DNA from: BOG-908 sp963751795
Lineage (GTDB): Bacteria; Pseudomonadota; Alphaproteobacteria; Acetobacterales; Acetobacteraceae
Direction: 5' to 3'
DNA length: 64,000 nt
Assembly (NCBI GenBank): GCA_963751795.1
Contig: CAVVVI010000003.1
Location: forward strand, 310,001 to 374,000
The first letter of the stretch is position 1. Each line of letters begins with the position of its first letter. The notes beneath the pieces are model-generated. The model was not told the origin of the DNA and did not search any database. It saw only the letters and a list, made by a program, of their open reading frames with translations. Positions 50,250 through 60,620 of this stretch are shown here, piece by piece. Made by a program: the position numbers and the translations under genes.

Positions 50250-52775
50250 ATGCACCCCACCCGCCGCCGCAGCCCGTTCCGCCCCATCCTCCTGGCCGGC
50301 GTCGCCATCCTCGTCATCGGCGCCGCCGCCGCCATCGTCGGCTCGGCCGCACTCGATCCCACCCGCCTGGCCGACGCGCTGAAAGACAGCGTCTTCCGCT
50401 CCACCGGCCGCGAGCTCACCATCACCGGCGGTGTCCACCTCCGCATGGGCCTCTCGCCGCAGGTCGAGGTGGACGGCGTGGCGCTCGCCAACGCACCGGG
50501 CGCCGCGCACGCCAACATGCTGACGGCGCAAAGCCTCACCGCCCAGCTGGCCTTGCTGCCGCTGCTCGGCGGCGACGCGGTGATCTCCTCGCTCACGGTG
50601 CACGAGCCGAACATCGTGCTGGAACGCGGCACGGACGGCGCCGGCAACTGGCAGTTCAGCCCGGTGCACCGCCCGCTCTACCAGGCCCGCCCGGCCGCCG
50701 CCCATCCCCGCGCGAGCGGCGGCGGCGGCCGCGTGGAAGTCCGCACCATCCGGCTCGAAGGCGGCCAGGCCGCCTGGCTCGCCGGCCCCGGCCCCGCCGT
50801 CACGCTCGGCATCACCCATCTGCGCTGGACGGCGCAGGGCACCGACCTGCCGATGGAACTGTCCTTCGAAGGCACGCGCAACGGCGTCCCGCTCACCCTC
50901 ACGGCCAGCTCCGGCTCGCTGCAGCGCCTGCAGGGCGGCCCGGTCAGTGCCCTGGCCGGCGCCTGGCCGCTCACCATCGATGCCGCCGCCCTGCGCGCCA
51001 CGCTGCATCTGGAAGGCGGCGTCAACCACCCGGACCAGGCGCGCGGCTACCATTTCCGCGCCACCGCCAACGCCCCCGCTCTGGCCGATCTCAGCCCGCT
51101 CTTCCCCGGCACCAACCTGCCGGCGCTGGCCGATGTGAACGCCACCGCCGTGCTGTCCGACGGCCCGCAGGGCGAGCTGCGCACCTCGCAGCTCTCCATC
51201 CATGCCGGCGAGTCCGACCTCTCCGCCACCGTGCCCGGCCTGGCCGTCAAGCAGGTCCTGCTCAACGCGCCCGGCCCCGGCCAGCTCGTCCAGCTCAGCG
51301 TGGATGGCACCTACCAGGCCCAGCCGCTCCGCGTGGCCGCCACCGCCACCCAGCCCGACGTGATCGGCGGCAACGCCCCGATCCAGGCCACGCTCACCGC
51401 CCAGGGTGCCGGCGCCAACCTCTCGGCCCACGGCACCGTGCCGCCGGCCTGGGGTGCGGCCGGGCTCGACATGGCGCTCACCATGCGCGCCGCCGACCTC
51501 TCCTCGCTCGCTCCGCTGGTGGGCCACGCTCTGCCCCCGGCGCATGATTTCACCTTCGACGCCCACCTGGCCGATGCCGGCGTCAAGCTGCGCGGCATCA
51601 CCGTGCGCGACCTCGCGATGGCCTCCTCGCTGGGCGACCTCGCCGGCGAGCTCACCATCCAATGGGCGCCGCGCGCCGCCGTCACCGGCACGCTGAACGC
51701 GCGCATGCTGGACCTCGATGCGATCGGCGCCTCGGCGGGCAACCTGCTGCCCGCCGTCTGGCCGCTGCCCGAAGCGGGCCAGGCCGGCCAGGCCGTCACC
51801 CTGCCGCCGCCCGCGCCCGCCGAACCCGCGCCCGCCGGCACGCCCGCCGCCAACCCGCCGCTCACCACCACCCCGCCACCCGGCGGCCTGCCGCTCGCCC
51901 GCCTGCGCAACACCGATGCGGACCTCACGCTGGCCATCGGCAACCTCACCGCCGGTGGCCAGAAGCTCACCGACCTGCAGGCCCACCTCCAGCTCACCGA
52001 CGGCAAGCTCGTGCTCAACCCGTTCCGCGCGCAAACCGCCGAGGGCGCCATCATCGGCGGCGCCTCGCTCGATGCCAGCTCGGATACGCCGCCGGTCGCC
52101 ATCACCCTGCGCTCGCCCTCCATCGCCGCCGACGGCCTGGCCACCCTGCTCGGCTACCCGGGCGGCGCGCACGGCACGCTGCAGGTCGATGCCCAGCTCA
52201 CCGGCGTGGGCCAAACCGCCCAGGCGCTGCGCGCCACGCTGGACGGCCACCTCGGCCTCGCCATGGTCAACGGCCAGGTCGAGAACAGCCTGCTGCAGGG
52301 CCTGCTGGGCGCCGCACTCGACACCGCCGGCGTGCCCACCCTCGGCTTCGGCACCAGCCAGGTCCGCTGCCTCGCCTTGCGCGCCGATTTCACGAACGGC
52401 ATCGGCACCGTGCGCGCGCTGGCCGCCGACACCTCCCGCCTGGCGCTGGACGGCGAAGGCCAGATCGACCTCCGCAACCAGACCGCCGACCTCCACCTCC
52501 GCCCCCGCCTGCGCCTCGGCCCCACCGAGGTCGCCGCCCCGGTCTGGCTGCACGGCCCGCTCGACAACCTGCGCGGCACGCTCGACCCCGCTCTGGCCGG
52601 CGGCCGCGTCGGCATGTCCATCGGCTCGGCCCCCGCCGGCCCGTCCGGCTGCGCCACCAAGCTGCCGCTCGCCCGCGGCGGCCTCGGCGGCCCGCTGCCC
52701 GTCGCCGCGCCGGCGGCCGATGCCGGCCTGTCGATCCGCAAGCCGAAAGACCTGCTGAAAGGCCTGTTCCACTGA
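50250..52775 (+). CDS. AsmA family protein
   Basis: This 841-residue protein has an N-terminal membrane anchor (ILLAGVAILVIGAAAAIVGS, about residues 13-32). A large periplasmic body with AsmA features follows, including GRELTITGGVHLRMGLSPQ and VDGVALANAP. The C-terminal AsmA domain has DAQLTGVGQTAQALRATLDG. Family members span the periplasm and are linked to phospholipid transport to the outer membrane. An Ala/Pro linker interrupts it near residue 525. It lies between the pseudouridine synthase and ATP12 genes on the same strand. Confidence 0.85.
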   Translation: MHPTRRRSPFRPILLAGVAILVIGAAAAIVGSAALDPTRLADALKDSVFRSTGRELTITGGVHLRMGLSPQVEVDGVALANAPGAAHANMLTAQSLTAQLALLPLLGGDAVISSLTVHEPNIVLERGTDGAGNWQFSPVHRPLYQARPAAAHPRASGGGGRVEVRTIRLEGGQAAWLAGPGPAVTLGITHLRWTAQGTDLPMELSFEGTRNGVPLTLTASSGSLQRLQGGPVSALAGAWPLTIDAAALRATLHLEGGVNHPDQARGYHFRATANAPALADLSPLFPGTNLPALADVNATAVLSDGPQGELRTSQLSIHAGESDLSATVPGLAVKQVLLNAPGPGQLVQLSVDGTYQAQPLRVAATATQPDVIGGNAPIQATLTAQGAGANLSAHGTVPPAWGAAGLDMALTMRAADLSSLAPLVGHALPPAHDFTFDAHLADAGVKLRGITVRDLAMASSLGDLAGELTIQWAPRAAVTGTLNARMLDLDAIGASAGNLLPAVWPLPEAGQAGQAVTLPPPAPAEPAPAGTPAANPPLTTTPPPGGLPLARLRNTDADLTLAIGNLTAGGQKLTDLQAHLQLTDGKLVLNPFRAQTAEGAIIGGASLDASSDTPPVAITLRSPSIAADGLATLLGYPGGAHGTLQVDAQLTGVGQTAQALRATLDGHLGLAMVNGQVENSLLQGLLGAALDTAGVPTLGFGTSQVRCLALRADFTNGIGTVRALAADTSRLALDGEGQIDLRNQTADLHLRPRLRLGPTEVAAPVWLHGPLDNLRGTLDPALAGGRVGMSIGSAPAGPSGCATKLPLARGGLGGPLPVAAPAADAGLSIRKPKDLLKGLFH

Positions 52776-52815
52776 GCCCGCCGACCCGGCCCGCCACGCC
52801 CGCGCCCGCCGCCGC

Positions 52816-53520
52816 ATGAAGCGCTTCTGGACCACCGCCGAGCTCGTCCGCGAGCACGACCGCTACGCGATCCGCCTGGACGGCCGCCCCATGCGCCTGC
52901 CCGGCGGCCCGCTGCTGGCCCTGCACAGCCGCGCTCTGGCCCAGGCCATCGCCGACGAATGGGCCGCCGCGCCCGACAGGCTCACCGCCGAACACGTCCC
53001 GCTCACCCGCATCGCCGGCACCGCTCAGGAACGCGTGGCCCCCGACCCGTCCGCCACCTGTGCCGCGCTCGCCGCCTATGGCGAGACCGACCTGCTGTGC
53101 TACCGCGCCGCCACCCCCGAAGCGCTGGTCGCCCGCCAGACCGCCGAATGGCAGCCCTGGCTGGACTGGGCAGCGCACACCTACGGCGCCCGCCTGCTCG
53201 TCACCACCGGCATCGGCCACATCGCCCAGCCCCCCGCTGCCCTGGCCGCCCTTCGCGAAGCCCTGGCAGCCCAGCCCCCCTTCACCCTGGCCGGCCTCGG
53301 CATCCTGGTGCCCGCCTTGGGCAGCCTCGTGCTCGGCCTGGCCCTGGCCGCCGGCGCGCTCGGCGCCGCCCAGGCCCACGCGCTGGCCGCCCTCGACGAG
53401 CTGTTCCAGGCCGAGCAATGGGGCGAAGACCGCGACGCCATCGCGCGGCGCCGCCACGTGGCCGACGACATCGCCACCGCGGCCCGCTTCATCGCTCTGG
53501 CAGCAGCAACCCCCGGCTGA
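52816..53520 (+). CDS. ATP12 family chaperone
   Basis: This 234-residue protein is of the ATP12 family, which helps assemble the F1 alpha subunit in mitochondria; alphaproteobacterial members are presumed homologous. IRLDGRPMRLPGGPLLAL, IADEWAAAPDRLTAEHVPLT and GETDLLCYRAATPEALV are typical. The last 30 bp overlap the converging Nudix gene. Confidence 0.9.
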   Translation: MKRFWTTAELVREHDRYAIRLDGRPMRLPGGPLLALHSRALAQAIADEWAAAPDRLTAEHVPLTRIAGTAQERVAPDPSATCAALAAYGETDLLCYRAATPEALVARQTAEWQPWLDWAAHTYGARLLVTTGIGHIAQPPAALAALREALAAQPPFTLAGLGILVPALGSLVLGLALAAGALGAAQAHALAALDELFQAEQWGEDRDAIARRRHVADDIATAARFIALAAATPG

Positions 53521-53945
53521 TCTCGATCATCCGCACGATCTCGTCCCACAGCGCATAATCGGCCAGCCGGTCCAGCGCCGCCCACACCACGGCCGCCGCA
53601 TCGCCACCCGCCACCGGCGCCGCCCCACCCTCGATGCGCGTGCAGAAATCCAGGATCGTGTAGTGGAACTGCACCTGCCCCGCTTCGTCGCGGTGGATGC
53701 TGTCGGCATACCCCGCCAGCGCCAGCGTGCCCCGCCACCAGCCCGGTCTCCTCGGCCAACTCGCGCGCCGCGGCCGCCGCCGCCGTCTCCCCCACACGCT
53801 GCGCACCCCCGGGCAAGCTCCACGCCCCCGAAGCCGGCGCCCGCCCCCGCCGCACCAGCAGCACCGCCCCCGGCGCCGGCTCCGCCCGCAACACCACCAC
53901 CCCCACCCCCACCAGCGGCCGCTCCGGGTATTCCCGCCCGCTCAT
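53489..53945 (-). pseudogene. Nudix hydrolase, frameshifted in this sequence
   Basis: The N-terminal frame starts at 53945 (MSGREYPERPLVGVGVVVLR) and contains a perfect Nudix box, GAQRVGETAAAAAARELAEE followed by TGL. Near 53729 one base appears to be inserted; skipping it continues VAGTLALAGYADSIHRDEAG and runs to the stop at 53489. The repaired protein is about 151 residues, normal for a small ADP-ribose/NTP pyrophosphohydrolase. The substrate is unknown. Because other conserved genes here also carry one-base shifts, an assembly error is more likely than real decay. It overlaps the 3' end of ATP12 by 32 bp. Confidence 0.75.
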
Positions 53946-54021
53946 CCGCCGCTATCCGAATGCACGCCACGCCAACGCACGCCTGCGCGCCCACCGCGCC
54001 CGCAACATTCCCCACACATCC

Positions 54022-56082
54022 TCACCCCGACCCCAGCGCCCGCAAAGCCGCCCCCCGCTCGAACAGCCGCAACAGCACCCGGATCGCCGCCCCGCGCGGG
54101 CTCTCCAGCGCCGGATCGCGCTCCAGCAGATGCGCGGCATCCCGGCTCGCCATGCGCAGCAGCCCCTCATGCTCCACCGGATCGGCCAGCCGCCAGCCGG
54201 GCTGGCCCGATTGCCGCTTGCCCAGCAGGTCGCCGCCGCCGCGGATCCTGAAATCCTCGTCGGCGATCACGAACCCGTCCTCGGTATCGCGCAGCAGCAC
54301 CAGCCGCCGCCGCGCCGCCTCGCTCAGCTCCTCGTCGTGCAGCAGCAGGCAGTAGCTGGCGGCCGCCCCGCGCCCCACCCGGCCGCGCAGCTGATGCAGC
54401 TGCGCCAGCCCGAACCGCTCGGCGCGCTCCACCACCATCACGCTGGCCGCCGGCACATCCACCCCCACCTCAATCACCGTGGTGGCCACCAGCAGCCGCG
54501 TCCGCCCGGCGGCGAAATCCGCCAGCGCCGCCTCCCGGCGCTCGATCTCCATCTGCCCATGCGCCAGCCCCAGCCGGGCGCCGAAGCGCTGGCGCAGCGT
54601 GCGGAACCGCGCCTCGGCGGCGGCCACGTCGGCGGCGGCATCCTCGCTCACCATCGGGCACACCCAGAACACCTGGTCGCCCCGGTCCAGCGCGCGGGCC
54701 ACGCCATCGATCACCTCGGCCAGCGTCGCCAGGCTGTGCAGCGTGGTGCGGATCTTCTGCCGCCCGGCCGGCTTCTCGGCCAGCCGGCTCACCGTCATCT
54801 CGCCCCAATGCGTCAGCAGCAGCGTGCGCGGAATGGGTGTGGCCGTCATCACCAGCACATCGGCCTGGCTCCCCTTGCCACCGAAACTCAGCCGCTGGTC
54901 CACCCCGAAGCGGTGCTGCTCGTCGATCACCGCCAGCGCCAGGTCGCGGTAATCCACCCCCTCCTGGAACAGCGCATGCGTGCCCACCACCAGCGGCACC
55001 CGCCCGCTGCGCAGCCCCAGCAGCGTGTTGCGCCGCGCCACACCCTTCACGCTGCCGGTCAGCAGCGCCACCGGCACCGGGCAGATCCGGCCCAGCGTGC
55101 GGTGATGCTGCCGCGCCAGCGTCTCGGTGGGCGCCATCATCGCCGCCTGCGCGCCGGCCTCGGCGGCGCGCAGCATCGCCAGCAGCGCCACCAGCGTCTT
55201 GCCCGAGCCCACATCGCCCTGCAGCAGCCGCAACATGCGCGAGGGTGCGGCCAAATCCGCGTCGATCTCGGCCAGCGCCGCGGTCTGCGCGCCGGTCAGC
55301 GCATGGCCGAACCGCGCCAGCGCCTGGGCGCGCAGATGCCCGTCGCCGGTCAGCGCCCGCCCCGGCCGGGCCCGGCCGCGGCTGCGCATCCAGCCGATCG
55401 CCACCTGATGGGCCAGCAGCTCGTCGTAGGCCAGCCGCGCCCGCACCTCCGGCCCGGGATGGGACCGCGGCGCATGCAGCGCGCACAGCGCCTCGGCGAA
55501 GCCCGGCCAGCGCTCGCGCGCCAGCAGCCGCTTCTCGTGCCACTCCGGCAGCGCCGGCACGCGCGCCAGGCACTGCGTCAGCGCGGCGCGCACCTGGCTC
55601 GGATACAGCCCCGCCGTCAGCGGCCACACCGGCTCGATCGCCGGGATCAGCTCGGGCCGCCCGGCCGGCGCGATGTGATCGGGATGCGGCATCGTCAGCC
55701 GGTCGCCGAACCGGTCCAGCCGGCCCGATACGATCAGCCGCGACCCCACCGCCAGCGCCTGCGCGCGCGCCGGCTTGAAGAACACGAGCTCGGCAAACCC
55801 GCTGCCGTCGGTCACCACCACGCGCCACGGCTGGCGCGCCGTCGCCGGCTGCTCGTGGCGCACCACATCCACCTCCAGCGTCGCCACCTGCCCAGGCAGC
55901 GCGCCGGCGATGCTCGGTTGGGCGCGCCGGTCCACGAAGCTCTCCGGAAGATGGAACAGCAAATCCAGCACGCGCGTGCCGCCGGTGGCGCGCGCCAGCT
56001 TGTCGGCCAGCGCCGGCCCCACGCCGCGCAGCACCGTCACCGGATCCATCAGCGCCGCCAGCAGGTTCGGCGCATCGGGCAC
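54022..56082 (-). CDS. recG: ATP-dependent DNA helicase RecG
   Basis: This 686-residue branch-migration helicase remodels stalled forks and Holliday junctions. The wedge/OB domain covers about residues 1-230. Helicase motifs include LLQGDVGSGKTLVALLAM (motif I), DEQHRFGV (motif II), TATPIPRTL (III) and QLRGRVGRG (VI). GTG 56082 is chosen because homology starts at APNLLAALMDPV and GAGGG lies upstream. The open frame continues through a 27-bp tandem repeat that is unlikely to be coding. It is divergent from sdhE-mfd. Confidence 0.95.
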   Translation of the reverse strand: MPDAPNLLAALMDPVTVLRGVGPALADKLARATGGTRVLDLLFHLPESFVDRRAQPSIAGALPGQVATLEVDVVRHEQPATARQPWRVVVTDGSGFAELVFFKPARAQALAVGSRLIVSGRLDRFGDRLTMPHPDHIAPAGRPELIPAIEPVWPLTAGLYPSQVRAALTQCLARVPALPEWHEKRLLARERWPGFAEALCALHAPRSHPGPEVRARLAYDELLAHQVAIGWMRSRGRARPGRALTGDGHLRAQALARFGHALTGAQTAALAEIDADLAAPSRMLRLLQGDVGSGKTLVALLAMLRAAEAGAQAAMMAPTETLARQHHRTLGRICPVPVALLTGSVKGVARRNTLLGLRSGRVPLVVGTHALFQEGVDYRDLALAVIDEQHRFGVDQRLSFGGKGSQADVLVMTATPIPRTLLLTHWGEMTVSRLAEKPAGRQKIRTTLHSLATLAEVIDGVARALDRGDQVFWVCPMVSEDAAADVAAAEARFRTLRQRFGARLGLAHGQMEIERREAALADFAAGRTRLLVATTVIEVGVDVPAASVMVVERAERFGLAQLHQLRGRVGRGAAASYCLLLHDEELSEAARRRLVLLRDTEDGFVIADEDFRIRGGGDLLGKRQSGQPGWRLADPVEHEGLLRMASRDAAHLLERDPALESPRGAAIRVLLRLFERGAALRALGSG

Positions 56083-56106
56083 GGCACCACCCTCGCTCGC
56101 CCGCCG

Positions 56107-56175
56107 GCTCGCCTCGCCCCGGCGCGCTTGCGCGCTCGCCTCGCCCCGGCGCGCCCGCGCGCTCGCCTCGCGAGG
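56107..56175. repeat. 27-bp tandem repeat upstream of recG
   Basis: GCTCGCCTCGCCCCGGCGCG plus seven bases is repeated at 56107, 56134 and, as a partial copy, 56161. It lies between the divergent recG and sdhE genes. Confidence 0.8.
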
Positions 56176-56232
56176 AACTGCTCTGGTCCTGACTGGCGCC
56201 CAACACCCCACCCGCTATATGTCACCCACGCC

Positions 56233-56538
56233 ATGGAAGAAACCTCCCCCACCGACGGACGCCGCCGCCGCCTGCTGTTCCGCGCCAACCACCGCGGCAC
56301 CCGCGAGAACGATTTCCTGGTCGGCGGCTTCGTCGCCACCCGCCTGGCCAGCTTCACCGAAGCCGAGATCGACGAGCTGGAAGCCATCATGGAGCTGCCC
56401 GACCCGGCGCTCGCCGAATGGCTGACCGGCCGCCGCCCGATCCCCCCCGAACACGACCGCCCGATGCTGCGCGCCATGCGCGACGCCCGCGGCCAGGCGC
56501 CCGAGTCACCGGCCGCCGAAAAGGGCCAGGCGGCTTGA
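56233..56538 (+). CDS. sdhE: SdhE-type succinate dehydrogenase assembly factor
   Basis: This 101-residue protein of the SdhE/Sdh5 (YgfY, DUF339) family helps insert FAD into SdhA. The family RGxxE motif is present as RGTRENDFLVGGF, followed by ELEAIMELPDPALAEWLTGR with the conserved Asp and Trp. An Ala-rich end follows. Its stop codon overlaps the TTG start of mfd, so the two are coupled. No sdh genes are near. Confidence 0.88.
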   Translation: MEETSPTDGRRRRLLFRANHRGTRENDFLVGGFVATRLASFTEAEIDELEAIMELPDPALAEWLTGRRPIPPEHDRPMLRAMRDARGQAPESPAAEKGQAA

Positions 56539-59500
56539 CCATCGCCACCATCTACGGCGCGCCGGAAGGCTTCGACGCGCTCCTGCTCATCAGCCGCGCC
56601 CGCGAACACCAGGGCACCCTGCTGCACGTGGCCCGCAACGAAGGCCGCATGATGCGCATGGCCGAGCTGCTGGCCTACTTTGCGCCCGACATCGAAGTGC
56701 TGCGCTTCCCCGCCTGGGACTGCCTGCCCTACGACCGTGTCTCGCCCAACCCGGCCGTCACCTCCGAACGCATCGCCACCCTGTCGCGCCTGCTCGAGCC
56801 GCCTGCCGGCCAGCGCATCGTGCTCACCACCGTCAACGCCGCCATCCAGCGCGTGCCGCCCCGCCTGGTGTTCCTCGGCGAAAGCCTCGACGTGCGCGCC
56901 GGCGCCACCTTCCGCCCCGAAGCGCTGATCGCCTATCTCGATTCGCACGGCTACGGCCGCGCCGACACGGTGATGGAGCCCGGCGAATACGCTGTCCGCG
57001 GCGGCATCATCGACGTCTTCCCCAGCGGCGAGGGCGACCCGATCCGGCTGGATTTCTTCGGCGACACGGTCGAAAGCGTCCGCCGCTTCGATCCCGCCAC
57101 CCAGCGCAGCACCGAGCCGGCCACCGGCTTCGCGCTCCGTCCGGTCTCCGAAGTCCCGCTCGACCAGGACAGCATCGCCCGCTTCCGCGGCGAATGGCGC
57201 GAGCTGTACGGCCAGGCCGCCGCCTCCGACCCGCTCTACCTCGCCATCTCCGAAGGCCGTCGCTACCCCGGCATGGAACACTGGGTGCCGCTGTTCCACG
57301 AAAGCATGGAAACGCTGCTCGACTACCTCCCGCAACCCTCCGTCTCGCTCGACAGCCAGGGCGAGGAGATGCTGACCGCGCGGCTGGAAATGATCGCCGA
57401 CCACTACGAGAGCCGCAAGCTGATCCCCCGCGACGGCGAGGTGCCCTACCGCCCGCTGCCCAGCGAACGCCTCTATCTGGACCGCGAAGGCTGGAACGCG
57501 ATGCTCGCCGGCGTGCCCGCCTTCGTGTTCAGCCCCTACGGCATGCCGGACGGGGCAGGTGGCTTCGATGCCGGCGGCCGCCCCGGCGTGGTGTTCACCC
57601 AGGCCGGCGGCGCGATTACCGCCAACATCTACCAGCAGCTCGCCACCCAATCGGCCGCCTGGGCCGCCCAGGGCCGCCGCACCGTCGTCGCCGCCTGGAC
57701 GCGCGGCTCGCGCGCCCGCATCGCCACGCTGTTCGCCGAACACAAGATCCGCGCCGAGCCGGCCGATGACTGGGCCGCCGTCCGCCGCCTCGGCCGCGGC
57801 ACCGTGGCCCTCGTCACGCTCGGCCTGGAGCGCGGCTTCGTCGCCGAGGATTTCGCCATCGTCGGCGAGCAGGATCTGCTCGGCGAACGCATCAGCCGCC
57901 CGCCCCGCAAGCGCAAGCGCGCCGACCAGTTCATCGCGGAGGCCACCGAAATCGCCGATGGCGACCTGGTCGTCCACCAGGATTACGGCATCGGCCGCTA
58001 CGACGGGCTGGAAACCCTGCGCATCGGCGCCGCCCCGCATGATTGCCTGCGCCTGATCTACGACGGCAACGAAAAGCTGTTCCTGCCGGTCGAGAACATC
58101 GAGCTCCTCAGCCGCTTCGGCAGCGAGACGCAGGGCGTGGCCCTCGACAAGCTCGGCGGCGCCGGCTGGCAATCGCGCAAGGCGCGCATGAAGCAGCGCA
58201 TCCGCGACATGGCCGGCGCGCTCATCCGCATCGCCGCCGAACGCCGCGTGCGCGATGCCATGACGATCGCCCCGCCCGAAGGCACGTGGGACGAGTTCTG
58301 CGCCCGCTTCCCGTTCGTGGAAACCGATGACCAGACCCGCGCCATCGCCGACGTGCTGGAAGACCTCTCTTCGGGCAAGCCGATGGACCGCCTGATCTGC
58401 GGCGACGTGGGTTTCGGCAAAACCGAAGTGGCCCTGCGCGCCGCCTTCGCGGTCGCCATGTCGGGCAGCCAGGTCGCCGTCGTCGTCCCCACCACGCTGC
58501 TCGCCCGCCAGCACTATCGCGGCTTCACCGCCCGCTTCGCCGGCCTGCCCGTGAAAGTCGGCCAGCTCAGCCGCATGGTCACCGCCAAGGATGCCGCCGA
58601 GGTCAAGCGCGGCCTGGCCACCGGCGACATCAACATTGTCATCGGCACCCACGCGCTGCTCGCCAAGGGCATCGAGTTCTCCGATCTCGGCCTGCTGATC
58701 GTCGACGAGGAGCAGCATTTCGGCGTCAGCCACAAGGAGAAGCTCAAGGCGCTCAAGGCCGACGTGCACGTCCTCACGCTCACCGCGACCCCGATCCCGC
58801 GCACGCTGCAACTGGCCCTCACCGGCGTGCGCGAGATGAGCCTGATCGCCACCCCGCCGGTGGACCGCATGGCGGTGCGCACCTTCATCATGCCGTTCGA
58901 CCACGTGGTAGTGCGCGAGGCGATCCAGCGCGAACGCTTCCGCGGCGGCCAGGTGTTCTGCGTGGTGCCGCGCCTGGAAGACATGCCGAAGATGCAGACC
59001 CGCCTGCGCGAGATCGTGCCCGAAGCCCGCATCGTCGAAGCCCATGGCCGGCTCGCACCCACCGAACTGGAACGGGTGATGACCGAGTTCGGCGACGGCA
59101 AATACGATATCCTGCTCAGCACCAACATCGTCGAGAGCGGGCTCGACATGCCCGCCGTCAACACGCTGCTCATCCACCGTGCGGACATGTTCGGCCTGGG
59201 CCAGCTCTACCAGCTGCGCGGCCGCGTCGGCCGCGGCAAGCAGCGCGGTTACGCCTATCTCACTTGGCCGCCCGGCTCCAAGCTCTCCGGGCGCCGCCGA
59301 AAAGCGCCTGCACGTGATGCAGACGCTCGACCAGCTCGGCGCCGGCTTCACGCTCGCCAGCCACGATCTCGACATCCGCGGCGCCGGCAATTTGCTGGGC
59401 GACGAGCAATCCGGCCATATCCGCGAAGTCGGCATCGAGCTCTACCAGCAGATGCTCGAAGACGCGGTGGCCGAGATGCGCTCGCTGCGCGGCCGCAACC

Positions 59501-59976
59501 GCAACGACGACCGCGACTGGACGCCCAACATCAACCTCGGCCTGCCGGTGCTGATCCCCGATGCCTACGTGCGCGACCTGCCGGTCCGCTTGGGCCTCTA
59601 CCGCCGCATCGGCGCGCTGGCCACCGACGGCGAGAGCGAGGCGCTGGCCGCCGAACTGGTGGACCGCTTCGGCCCCTTGCCCGAGGAGGTGGACAATCTG
59701 CTGCAGGTCGTGCGGCTGAAACGCTTCTGCCGCGCCGCCGGCGTCGAAAAACTCGAAGCCGGGCCGAAGGGCATGGTGCTGCAGTTCCGCGGCAACGCTC
59801 CGGCCAACCCCAGCGGCCTGGTCGCCTGGCTCGGCACCCGCAAGGGCCAGATTAAGCTGCGGCCCGACCACAAGCTGGCGCTGGTGCGCGACATGACGGT
59901 GGCCGAACGCGTGCGCGCGGCCGACGACGTGCTGGGCAACCTCGTGCGCGTCGCCGGCCAGGCCAAAGCAGCCTGA
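56535..59976 (+). CDS. mfd: Transcription-repair coupling factor Mfd, frameshift near the 3' end
   Basis: This is about 1146 residues after correction. Mfd releases stalled RNA polymerase and recruits UvrA. It starts at TTG 56535 within the sdhE stop. The UvrB-like N-terminal part, the RNA polymerase interaction domain (DLVVHQDYGIGRYDGLETL) and the RecG-like motor follow. The motor has GDVGFGKTEVALRAAF, DEEQHFGV and QLRGRVGRGKQRGYAYL. An extra G in the GGG run at 59289-59291 shifts the frame; reading SGAAEKRLHVMQTLDQLGAG restores it and the protein continues normally to 59976. A sequencing indel is likely. Confidence 0.92.
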
Positions 59977-59992
59977 CCGCCGGGCTCGCGTG

Positions 59993-60142
59993 CTACCGCA
60001 TGAAATGCGGCGCCAGCCCCACCACGCCGATCGCGATCAGATACAGCGCCACGATCAGGTTCAGCAGCCGCGGGATCAGCAGGATCAGCACGCCCGCAAT
60101 CAGCGCCATCAGCGGTGTCACAAGAACGGCATGGAACGTCAT
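59993..60142 (-). CDS. DUF3096 family membrane peptide, 49 residues
   Basis: This is a 49-codon frame with GGGGAG 8 bp upstream of its ATG. MTFHAVLVTPLMALIAGVLI and LLIPRLLNLIVALYLIAIGV form two transmembrane helices around a conserved PRLLN turn, as in DUF3096 proteins. The function is unknown. It converges on mfd (16 bp between stops), and its start is close to the diverging short gene at 60179. Confidence 0.75.
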   Translation of the reverse strand: MTFHAVLVTPLMALIAGVLILLIPRLLNLIVALYLIAIGVVGLAPHFMR

Positions 60143-60178
60143 CGCAAGAACTCCCCGGTCGAAACGATCCGCCCAGGC

Positions 60179-60526
60179 TTGACGCAAACCGCCCGGCCGG
60201 GTTGCGCTCCGCCGCCGCACACGCCCGATGGCCGCTACCTGGTGGTGCGCGGCCGCCTCTGGCGCCTGGCCAACCCCGCTCTGCCGGAACCCGAGCGCGC
60301 GGCCCTGGTCGCAGCCCTCATGGCCGCCCGCCGCGCCGTCCGCACTGCGCGCGGCGATCCCGCAACGCTCGCCGCCGCCCGCGCCGCCGTCGATGCCGCC
60401 AAACGGGCGCTCGGCGAACGCGGCCCGGTCTGGTGGCAGGATGGCGCGCCGGACTTCAACCGCCACATGGCCGCCAACACCCCCTACGCCGCCTGGCACG
60501 CGGCCCTCACCGCCAAGCCCGGCTGA
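60179..60526 (+). CDS. Conserved-looking 115-residue hypothetical protein
   Basis: The core reads PPHTPDGRYLVVRGRLWRLA and GPVWWQDGAPDFNRHMAANT, with an Ala/Arg-rich helix between (AALVAALMAARRAVRTARGD). I recall similar proteins in alphaproteobacteria, often near a DNA ligase, but know no function. The TTG at 60179 (MTQTARPGCAPPP) gives the most natural N-terminus. ATG 60131 would add 16 residues and overlap the DUF3096 gene. It lies 94 bp upstream of the ligase gene. Confidence 0.6.
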   Translation: MTQTARPGCAPPPHTPDGRYLVVRGRLWRLANPALPEPERAALVAALMAARRAVRTARGDPATLAAARAAVDAAKRALGERGPVWWQDGAPDFNRHMAANTPYAAWHAALTAKPG

Positions 60527-60620
60527 CCCGCCCCTTGCGCCCGGCAAAACCCGCGCAAACACTGCCGCACGCGAACGCCAGGTGACCCATGACCGCCCAC
60601 CCGCCCGCCTCCAGCCCAGC

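Noticed and set aside
56049..59435. A 1128-codon minus-strand open frame opposite mfd
   Set aside because: Antisense composition and no recognisable motif; mfd on the plus strand fully explains the sequence.
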